From the NCBI RefSeq assembly GCF_009760925.1, contig NZ_VRLV01000030.1:1-32918 (forward strand): a stretch of 32,918 nucleotides of DNA, in the 5' to 3' direction. A model generated the notes under the pieces. The model saw only the letters and a program-made list of their open reading frames with translations. It ran no database searches and was not told where the DNA came from. Position 1 is the first letter of the stretch, and each line of letters begins with the position of its first letter. The stretch comes from Nonomuraea typhae (lineage in GTDB: Bacteria; Actinomycetota; Actinomycetes; Streptosporangiales; Streptosporangiaceae). Shown one piece after another: positions 24,665 to 30,317 of the stretch. Position numbers and translations under genes: made by a program.

Positions 24665-24695
24665 GCGGCCCCGGAACCATCGGTTCCGGGGCCGC
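24665..24695 (-). terminator. Perfect 14-bp hairpin terminator
   Basis: GCGGCCCCGGAACC (24665-24678) pairs fully with GGTTCCGGGGCCGC (24682-24695) around a 3-nt ATC loop, 5 bp beyond the stop of the minus-strand HTH gene. A strong intrinsic terminator for the minus-strand pair, and possibly also for the converging plus-strand operon. Confidence 0.85.
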
Positions 24696-24699
24696 CGGC

Positions 24700-24987
24700 T
24701 TACTCAGCGAGGCGCACGGGGTAATCGCGGAGGGCGTCACTGACCTTGGACCTGCTGATGTCGAGCTGACGCGCGAGCTCCGCCTGGGACAGACCAGCGG
24801 CAAGAGCTTCGCGGAAGGCGTTGGCCCGCTCATGCGCCAGCACGGACTTGGCCAAGTCGATCAAGGGCTTGATCTGGCGGGCGCGCTCGACTGGTGGTAG
24901 ACCTGCCAGGGCGGTCAACGCGGTGACCAGCTCGCTCAACGTCTTAGGCGAGGTGGGCCCACCAGAGTGGGCCCGATTCGCACTCAC
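24700..24987 (-). CDS. Small helix-turn-helix DNA-binding protein
   Basis: A 95-aa protein from GTG 24987, whose GTGA overlaps the stop of the 70-aa gene by 4 bp. The C-terminal half is a clear helix-turn-helix: ANAFREALAAGLSQAELARQ then LDISRSKVSDALRDY. The N-terminal half is helical (LSELVTALTALAGLPPVERA). The length and layout fit a small autoregulator or antitoxin-like DNA-binding protein. With the upstream 70-aa gene it resembles a two-gene module of toxin-antitoxin size, but no toxin family is recognised. A palindrome-rich promoter precedes the pair and a strong terminator follows. Confidence 0.75.
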   Translation of the reverse strand: MSANRAHSGGPTSPKTLSELVTALTALAGLPPVERARQIKPLIDLAKSVLAHERANAFREALAAGLSQAELARQLDISRSKVSDALRDYPVRLAE

Positions 24988-25196
24988 TGATAGCCCATCT
25001 CCCGGGCGATGCCACGGTAGGTCTCCAGATCCCGGTCTGCCTGGCCGGGGTCCGCGCACTCGACCGTGTTGCGCTCCATCGTCCCGTTGGCCAGGTAGAC
25101 GCGCTCGTGGATGCCCGCATTGCCGTCATTCTCGAACACCTGGTAGGTGATCGCGTCGTCGCCGCGGCGCATTTCGAGTTCTCTGCGGATCTTCAT
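24984..25196 (-). CDS. Unrecognised 70-aa protein
   Basis: A 70-aa protein from ATG 25196, with AGAGG six bases upstream. The sequence (MKIRRELEMRRGDDAITYQV, then HERVYLANGTMERNTVECAD) looks like a small beta-rich domain with a helical, charged C-terminus. No family is recognised. It is translationally coupled to the HTH gene downstream (4-bp overlap). Upstream lie an inverted repeat and a 24-bp palindrome that are good operator candidates. Confidence 0.7.
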   Translation of the reverse strand: MKIRRELEMRRGDDAITYQVFENDGNAGIHERVYLANGTMERNTVECADPGQADRDLETYRGIAREMGYQ

Positions 25197-25215
25197 GTCC
25201 GACCTCTTCCGGTGA

Positions 25216-25264
25216 AGGTGTGTTGTGCGCCAACACCTCCAATGTCCCCCCTAGGGGGGACATT
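25216..25264 (-). promoter_or_regulatory. 24-bp perfect palindrome and nested inverted repeat upstream of the 70-aa/HTH pair
   Basis: AATGTCCCCCCT (25241-25252) is followed at once by its exact complement AGGGGGGACATT (25253-25264), a 24-bp palindrome without a loop. Just nearer the genes, GTGTTG (25220-25225)/CAACAC (25231-25236) and AGGTGT (25216-25221)/ACACCT (25233-25238) form a second, nested repeat. The lack of a loop argues for a dimer-binding operator rather than a terminator. The 95-aa HTH protein is the natural candidate to bind it. The -35/-10 elements are not clear. Confidence 0.6.
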
Positions 25265-25476
25265 CATTTGGCGTCGAGCGGCCGTCCAGATACTCGCCAC
25301 GCAGCGAGCGCAAGGGCGCCGGCTACTGCGCCGATCGCCGTGCTGGTCGGAGCTCGGTCCCAAGACGCGTCTGCGCCGGCCCGGGCCACCGGTGATTCCG
25401 TCGAATCAGCCCCGGGGCAGCGTGGGGTCGTCCCATGACTCGTGCTGCCACCCCTTCGGGCCTGAAGCGCGATCAC
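25264..25476 (-). CDS. Possible small membrane protein
   Basis: An open minus frame of 70 residues that overlaps the 3' end of the HTH gene. Its C-terminal half has a single plausible transmembrane helix (TSTAIGAVAGALALAAWRV) and ends SGRPLDAK. The N-terminal half, in the overlap, may not be translated; a GTG near 25400 would give a protein of about 45 residues. Its stop codon lies against the 24-bp palindrome. Support is the membrane-like segment only. Confidence 0.4.
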   Translation of the reverse strand: MIALQARRGGSTSHGTTPRCPGADSTESPVARAGADASWDRAPTSTAIGAVAGALALAAWRVSGRPLDAK

Positions 25477-25696
25477 GGGTGGCGAAGTACTTCTCGAGCC
25501 GGCCGTCCCAGGGAATCTGCCAATAGCGTCCGATGCGCCTCCACTCGTCCATGGGCACTGGCCAGGCCGGATCGGTCTCGGCGAGCTGAGCGACGCGCTG
25601 CCGGGTCATCGAAGGCGCGTAGCGGCGTTCGACCACGCGCCGGGCGATCTCGGTCATGGTCACCAGGTCGACCGCCGAAGGCTGATTCTGCGCCAA
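25406..25696 (-). CDS. Excisionase/MerR-like winged-helix DNA-binding protein
   Basis: About 96 aa. The segment SAVDLVTMTEIARRVVERRY, then MTRQRVAQLAETDPAWPVPM and WRRIGRYWQIPWD, is the layout of small AlpA/excisionase-type proteins that choose a DNA site (TEIAxRL-x-SRQRV ... PxP ... GR-W). The start is uncertain. TTG 25696, with GGAG ten bases before it, is chosen; ATG 25657 would remove the beginning of the domain. It is divergent from the MoxR gene across a 90-bp region containing an operator array. It probably represses or switches the two promoters. Confidence 0.7.
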   Translation of the reverse strand: MAQNQPSAVDLVTMTEIARRVVERRYAPSMTRQRVAQLAETDPAWPVPMDEWRRIGRYWQIPWDGRLEKYFATRDRASGPKGWQHESWDDPTLPRG

Positions 25697-25719
25697 GGCA
25701 TCTGCTCCAGAACATCGAA

Positions 25720-25772
25720 TCTCTTGCGTTGCAGCAACAATACACTCTAGTCTCTTGCTATAACGCAAGAGA
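25720..25772. promoter_or_regulatory. Operator array and divergent promoters between the HTH and MoxR genes
   Basis: TCTCTTGC (25751-25758), TATAAC, GCAAGAGA (25765-25772) is a perfect inverted repeat with a 6-bp spacer. The spacer TATAAC is itself a good -10 for the MoxR gene. A further copy of the half-site TCTCTTGCGTT lies at 25720-25730 and pairs exactly with AACGCAAGAGA (25762-25772). In the other direction TTGCGT and TGTATT, 18 bp apart, can serve as -35/-10 for the HTH gene. A protein bound here would block both promoters. Autoregulation by the adjacent winged-helix protein is inferred. Confidence 0.7.
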
Positions 25773-25785
25773 AACGGAGGCGCGG

Positions 25786-27012
25786 ATGACCCAGACCACG
25801 ACCAGCCGGACGGGGCAGACTCAGGCCATGACCACCACGGCGGCAAGCCTGCGGGCGATCACCGAGGAGCTCTCCGCCCAGTTCTACGAGCGCGCCAGCG
25901 TGGTGCGCGCCCTGATGGGCGCCCTGCTGGCGGGCCAGCACAGCCTGCTGCTGGGCCCGCCCGGCACCGCCAAGTCCGAACTGGCCCGCGAGCTGACCAG
26001 CCGGATCACCGACGCCCGCTACTGGGAGGTCCTGCTCAGCAAGTTCACCGACCCCAAACGGCTGTTCGGCCCCATCGACGTGGCCGCCCTGACCCGCGGC
26101 GAGTACACCCAGGTCTTCGACGGCCGGGCCACCCGCGCCGACATCGCGTTCATCGACGAGATCTTTAAATGCAGCGCGGGTGCCCTGAATGAGACGCTCG
26201 CCTTCCTCAACGAACGCCTCTACCACCCCGAAAACGGCGGCAAGCCGATCATCTGCCCGCTGATCAGCGCCATCACCGCCAGCAACGAGCTGGGCTCGGG
26301 CGAGGAGACCACCGCCCTCTACGACCGGCTGCTGGTCCGGGTGGAGGTCGGCTACCTGGCCGACCCGAGCCACTTCGCCCAACTGATCCGCTCCGCCGTG
26401 GTGGCCGGCCCCGTACCCGCGGCGACCACGGTGCCGCTGGCCGATCTGCGGCAGGCCGTGGAGTCGGAGGTGCCCGCCATCGCCGTGCCGGACGGCATCG
26501 TGGACGCCATCTGCCAGCTGCGGGCCGCGCTGCGCGCCCAGGAACTCATCTCCAGCGACCGGCGCTGGAAGGCCTCAGTCCGGCTGCTGCAGGCCAGCGC
26601 CTACCTGGCAGGCCGGCCCGAGATCGAGGAGAGCGACCTGGCCGTGCTGGCCAACGTGCTGTGGGACTCCCCCGCCGAGCGGCCCACCGTCGAGCGCGAG
26701 GTGTTCCAGCTGATCAACCCGGACGCCAAGGAGGCACTGGATCTCAAGGAGGCCATCGACGAGCTGGAGGCTCAGCTGGACTCCAAGGCAGGTCAGTCCC
26801 GCGAGTCGCTGTCGGAGTGGGGGATCAAGGAAGCCAACAAGAAGCTGTCCAGGGCCGGCAAGCGCCTGGTGGAGATGCGTCAGGAAGCCGAGAGCACCGG
26901 CCGCTCCACCATCTTGCTGGATGAGGTCATCGCCCGCCGCCGCGCGGTACACGCCCGGATCATGGTGGAAGCGCTCGGCGTCGACGCCAGCATGGTCGCC
27001 TCCAGCATCTGA
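25786..27012 (+). CDS. MoxR-family AAA+ ATPase, RavA-like
   Basis: A 408-aa AAA+ ATPase. Walker A is GPPGTAKS (57-64), Walker B IAFIDEIF (120-127), and the sensor region is ITASNELGSGEETTALYDR, with arginine RLLVRV. The SKFTDPKRLFGPIDV and FLNERLYHPENGG inserts are typical of the RavA subgroup of MoxR proteins, and a C-terminal helical region follows (EAIDELEAQLDSKAG). MoxR ATPases remodel partners through a vWA protein, often in chaperone, metal-insertion or conflict systems. ATG 25786 has GGAGG seven bases upstream. The vWA gene starts 24 bp downstream. Expression is likely controlled from the operator array just upstream. Confidence 0.93.
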   Translation: MTQTTTSRTGQTQAMTTTAASLRAITEELSAQFYERASVVRALMGALLAGQHSLLLGPPGTAKSELARELTSRITDARYWEVLLSKFTDPKRLFGPIDVAALTRGEYTQVFDGRATRADIAFIDEIFKCSAGALNETLAFLNERLYHPENGGKPIICPLISAITASNELGSGEETTALYDRLLVRVEVGYLADPSHFAQLIRSAVVAGPVPAATTVPLADLRQAVESEVPAIAVPDGIVDAICQLRAALRAQELISSDRRWKASVRLLQASAYLAGRPEIEESDLAVLANVLWDSPAERPTVEREVFQLINPDAKEALDLKEAIDELEAQLDSKAGQSRESLSEWGIKEANKKLSRAGKRLVEMRQEAESTGRSTILLDEVIARRRAVHARIMVEALGVDASMVASSI

Positions 27013-27036
27013 CCCCGGCACCTTCCAGGAGATGAG

Positions 27037-28638
27037 ATGGGCACGCTGTCGACACTGAAAGACCTGGCCCGCAAGGCCGGACGCTGGCTCGGCCTGACGC
27101 CCCCCGCCGCGCACACCGCCGCCATCGCCGGCGACCGCTTCGACCAGATGTCCTGGCGTGAGATCTACGACCAGGCGCCGGCGCTGCGCGAGCTGGACGA
27201 GGAACTAGGCGAGCGCCATCACCACACCACCGACCTGCTGCGCGATGTGTGGACCGCCGCCTACAAGAGCGACCCGCAGCTGCGCGAGCGCGACCAGATG
27301 GACCCCAGCCGCCTGGTCAACCACCGTGTGGTCGCCACCATGCTCCAGGTGCCCGAGTTCGACGAGCTACGCCGCGAAACGGTGGGCGACCCCTACCCGG
27401 CGGCCATGGCCGTACTCGCCCAGGCGCCTGCGCTGCGCCGCCTGCTGGAACAGACCGAACAAGCCCAGCAGGCCGCCGACGCCGCCGCCCAGGCCCGCCA
27501 GCAGGCCGCCCAGGCGGCGGCCGCGGTCCAGGACGCGCTGGAGCAGGCCGCCGCCCAGGCCGACGACGACGGCGACGTGCCCGACCCGGCCGCCGACCAG
27601 CTCGCCCAGACCATCGCCGCCGCCCAAGCGGCCGACGCCGACGCCGACCAGGCCGACGCCCAGGCCCAGGCGGCGCTGGAGCACGCCGCGCCGGGCATCA
27701 GCTCCGCGGTGCGCGCGGCCGCCAACACGGCCGCCGAGCAGGCTCGTCAGGAGAGCGCGCTGATGACCGCCTGGGGCGTCGAGCCCGGCCAGCTGCAGCG
27801 CATGAGCTTCCCCCAGCGCCGCCAGCTGGCCGAGCGGCTGCGCAACGGCCGCCTGGGCGACTTCGCTCAGCTCATCGGCCGCTTCCGGATCATGGCGCAG
27901 GGCGAGCGGGCCCGCCGTACCGAGCACGCCGTCGGCGAACTGGTCGGCATCACCCTGGGCGATGACCTGTCCCGGCTCATCCCCTCGGAGCTGGCCAGTC
28001 TCGGCGTGCCGGCGATGCGCGCCGCCTTCGTCGCCCGGCTGGCCGAACAGCGCCTGATGGTCTACGAAACCCGGGGCGAGAACCGCGTCGGCCAAGGCGC
28101 CATCATCGCCTGCATCGACTGCTCCTCCTCCATGGCCGCCCCCGTAGGCGAGGACGGCACCACCCGCGAGGCATGGGCCAAGGCCTGCGCCCTGGCCCTG
28201 CTCGACCAGGCCCGCGCCGCCCAGCGCGACTTCGTCGCCATCCTGTTCTCCTCCGCCGAAGAGTTGGCCGTTTTCCGCTTCCCCGCCGGCCGCAGCGCCG
28301 CCATCGCCGACGTGGTGGAGTTCACCGAGCACTTCTTCGGCGGCGGCACCTCCTTCAGCTCACCCCTGCAGGCCGCCGCGCAGGTGCTGGAGGCCGAATA
28401 CAACGCCGACGGAACAGCGCGTGGCGACATCGTGCTGATCACCGACGGCGAGTGCGGCGTGAGCGAGGACTGGATGCGCGCCTGGACCCAGGCCAAGCAC
28501 ACGCTGGACTTCCGTGTCTTCGGCGTGGCCATCGCCCGCTCCCCCAGCCCCGTCCTGGAGGCCCTGTCCGACAACCTGCGCACCATCACCGACCTGGTCG
28601 ACGTCGGCGCCGCCCGCGACATGTTCCGGGTCATCTGA
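27037..28638 (+). CDS. vWA-domain protein, ViaA-like partner of MoxR
   Basis: A 533-aa protein. The N-terminal half is helical, with a very Ala/Gln/Asp-rich stretch (about 135-235) that is probably a flexible coiled coil. The C-terminal half is a von Willebrand A domain with an intact MIDAS: D361-C-S363-S-S365 in IIACIDCSSSM, the Thr in GGGTSFSSPL and the Asp in VLITDGEC. The order helical domain then C-terminal vWA, and position 24 bp after a RavA-like ATPase, match the RavA-ViaA arrangement. It is likely the metal-dependent substrate adaptor of the ATPase. GGAG precedes ATG 27037. A hairpin follows the gene. Confidence 0.92.
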   Translation: MGTLSTLKDLARKAGRWLGLTPPAAHTAAIAGDRFDQMSWREIYDQAPALRELDEELGERHHHTTDLLRDVWTAAYKSDPQLRERDQMDPSRLVNHRVVATMLQVPEFDELRRETVGDPYPAAMAVLAQAPALRRLLEQTEQAQQAADAAAQARQQAAQAAAAVQDALEQAAAQADDDGDVPDPAADQLAQTIAAAQAADADADQADAQAQAALEHAAPGISSAVRAAANTAAEQARQESALMTAWGVEPGQLQRMSFPQRRQLAERLRNGRLGDFAQLIGRFRIMAQGERARRTEHAVGELVGITLGDDLSRLIPSELASLGVPAMRAAFVARLAEQRLMVYETRGENRVGQGAIIACIDCSSSMAAPVGEDGTTREAWAKACALALLDQARAAQRDFVAILFSSAEELAVFRFPAGRSAAIADVVEFTEHFFGGGTSFSSPLQAAAQVLEAEYNADGTARGDIVLITDGECGVSEDWMRAWTQAKHTLDFRVFGVAIARSPSPVLEALSDNLRTITDLVDVGAARDMFRVI

Positions 28639-28662
28639 CTCGACATCGCAGAACGCGGCGCC

Positions 28663-28692
28663 GTCCGGGAAGAAACCGACCGACTCCCGGAC
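28663..28692 (+). terminator. Hairpin after the vWA gene
   Basis: GTCCGGGA (28663-28670) and TCCCGGAC (28685-28692) form an 8-bp stem with a 14-nt loop 25 bp past the vWA stop. It may end or attenuate the MoxR-vWA transcript, leaving the next gene with its own promoter. Confidence 0.5.
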
Positions 28693-28708
28693 CCAATCCT
28701 GTAACACC

Positions 28709-28743
28709 AAAACGCTCGTTTTTGTCACCGAGAAGGGGATACT
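28709..28743 (+). promoter_or_regulatory. Promoter of the DUF6744-like gene with short inverted repeat
   Basis: GATACT (28738-28743) lies six bases before ATG 28750 and looks like the -10 of a leaderless transcript. Upstream, AAAACG (28709-28714) and CGTTTT (28717-28722) form an inverted repeat placed over the -35 region, in a locally AT-rich stretch. No ribosome site is needed in a leaderless model. Inferred. Confidence 0.45.
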
Positions 28744-28749
28744 GGTGCC

Positions 28750-29832
28750 ATGAGCATCTCGCCGAACGCCCCGTCGGCCGCGGACCAGAGCGGGACTCCG
28801 CTGGAGACCCTGGCGCAGTTCGGCGCCTACACCGCGGCGATGGAGGGCGACCAGGGCGCCCTGCTGGGCCACCTGGTGCTCTACAGCATCTACGACGGGC
28901 GGGTCACCCGCGACGACTTGGAGCGGTGGTTCATCGAGCTGGAGCTGGACCAGTCCTTCGTCCCGCCACCGCTACGCCCGATGGACGCCTTCGAGAAGGT
29001 CACCGGCCCGGCCGGGGTGCGCCTGACCTACCCGCTGGACGGCACCAAGACCACCGGCCGGCGCCGCAAGCGCCCCGTCGAGGGCACCGTCCGGGAGGCC
29101 ACCTTGATGGTGCGCAACGTCCGCCGTGACCGCAAGCAGATCGTCCGTCACCTCATCCGCGAAGTCCGCGACGAGCAGCAGACCAAGCTCACTTACGACA
29201 CCCACCTGGGCGAGGTGATCTTCCACCGCGACGACGCACCCGGCGCCGCCAGCGGAGCGGGGCAACTGCAGGTCAAGCCCGACCACGTCGCCATCGGCCG
29301 GCTGCCCGAGGACGAGCAGCGCAACGTCCACGCGATCCTGCAGGAGATCGGCGAGCGGTTCCAGCTGCAGCGCACCTTCCTCAGCGGCGACCGGCTGCGC
29401 GCCGTCGTGCGCGATTACATCGAGGGGCTGAACGCGATCCGGGTACGGCCGACCGGCGGGGTGTACTTCGTGCACCGGGCGCATGCGGCCAGCCTTGCCC
29501 GGCTGCGCGAACTGGTTTCCCGCATGGGGGACGGCAGCCTGCTGGTCCGCGTCCCCATCCCTGACCAGGACGAGATGCGCGAGATGGTGGTCAGCGCCTT
29601 CACCACGCGGGCTAAGGACGAGCTGGACAAGCTCGCCCGCGACATCGCCCTCGTCCAGTCTTCCGGGACCGCCGCCGACACCGACATCCAGACGCTGTAC
29701 GCGCGCTTTCGCGACCTACAGGCCGGCACCGCCGAGCACGCCGAACTGCTGTCGACCAGCCTGGACGACACCGAGGCCTCCCTGAAGCTCGTCAACCTCC
29801 AGCTGGCCGGCCTGCTCGCCCAGGCCGACTGA
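28750..29832 (+). CDS. DUF6744-like protein
   Basis: A 360-aa protein that, as far as I recall, matches the actinobacterial DUF6744 family, whose function is unknown. Recognisable blocks are LYSIYDGRVTRDDLERWF, VREATLMVRNVRRDRKQIVR, TKLTYDTHLGEVIFHRD, DYIEGLNAIRVRPTGGVYFV and VPIPDQDEMREMVVSAFTT. It is soluble, and the C-terminal 90 residues are helical and could form a coiled coil. It has no signal peptide. The gene follows the MoxR-vWA pair on the same strand after 111 bp containing a hairpin and a likely promoter, so it is a functional neighbour rather than a strict operon member. The placement suggests a third component or substrate of the MoxR/vWA machine. Confidence 0.8.
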   Translation: MSISPNAPSAADQSGTPLETLAQFGAYTAAMEGDQGALLGHLVLYSIYDGRVTRDDLERWFIELELDQSFVPPPLRPMDAFEKVTGPAGVRLTYPLDGTKTTGRRRKRPVEGTVREATLMVRNVRRDRKQIVRHLIREVRDEQQTKLTYDTHLGEVIFHRDDAPGAASGAGQLQVKPDHVAIGRLPEDEQRNVHAILQEIGERFQLQRTFLSGDRLRAVVRDYIEGLNAIRVRPTGGVYFVHRAHAASLARLRELVSRMGDGSLLVRVPIPDQDEMREMVVSAFTTRAKDELDKLARDIALVQSSGTAADTDIQTLYARFRDLQAGTAEHAELLSTSLDDTEASLKLVNLQLAGLLAQAD

Positions 29833-29885
29833 GCGCCGGGCAGACACCACCTCACGCTCGCCCAGGCCGGACCGAGGCGGGTGTG

Positions 29886-29932
29886 CCGTCCGCCACCACG
29901 GCGCGCACCCCGCGCGCCCGCTGGGCGGACGG
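29886..29932 (+). other. Nested GC-rich stem-loop, possibly structured RNA
   Basis: CCGTCCGCC (29886-29894) pairs with GGCGGACGG (29924-29932), and inside this GGCGCGC (29900-29906) pairs with GCGCGCC (29912-29918). All pairs are perfect. It starts about 50 bp after the DUF6744-like stop and is followed by a second hairpin at 29951-29980. Two strong stem-loops in a row may be a tandem terminator or a small RNA. No known RNA family was recognised. Confidence 0.5.
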
Positions 29933-29950
29933 TATGCCCGCGGCGCTGGG

Positions 29951-29980
29951 GGTTCGGGGGCCTGCGAAAGCCCCCGAGCC
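29951..29980 (+). terminator. Terminator hairpin after the DUF6744-like gene
   Basis: GGTTCGGGGGC (29951-29961) pairs with GCCCCCGAGCC (29970-29980), with one G-T pair and an 8-nt CTGCGAAA loop. It is the last strong hairpin of the plus-strand set and separates it from the converging minus-strand STAND gene. Confidence 0.7.
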
Positions 29981-30088
29981 CACCAGAGGCTAACCACCAG
30001 CCCCGGACGGCCCGCAAAGAGCCCAACGGCCGCAACCAACCGCAGCGGTCCGGGGGCAGTTTGCCTGTCACCGAGCAGGTTCAGCCGG

Positions 30089-30208
30089 TCAGCGCTCCTT
30101 TCGGCGCGTGCTCACCTGGGCCGACAGCTTTTTGACGTGGGCCGGGTCGGCAGCAGGCTGCGGAACAGGAAAGGGCCGGTTGAAGTAGCCGTCGGTGATC
30201 GCTCGCAT
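30089..30208 (-). CDS. Possible 39-aa small protein downstream of the STAND gene
   Basis: A minus-strand frame (MRAITDGYFNRPFPVPQPAA, then HVKKLSAQVSTRRKER) with GGGAGGGGG upstream of ATG 30208; ATG 30235 would give 48 residues. It is basic at the C-terminus and proline-rich in the middle. Codon use is coding-like but there is no recognisable family. It lies 110 bp after the STAND gene on the same strand, with a 7-bp hairpin (30244-30263) between them. Low support. Confidence 0.4.
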   Translation of the reverse strand: MRAITDGYFNRPFPVPQPAADPAHVKKLSAQVSTRRKER

Positions 30209-30317
30209 TCGCAGCACCACCCCCTCCCTTTTCATCCAACCAGCCGGCCGCAGGTCCGGCCGGGGAGATCGGTGGCCACCGCCGCCCGAGGCGCAGGACT
30301 TTCTCGGCGTCCTCGAG

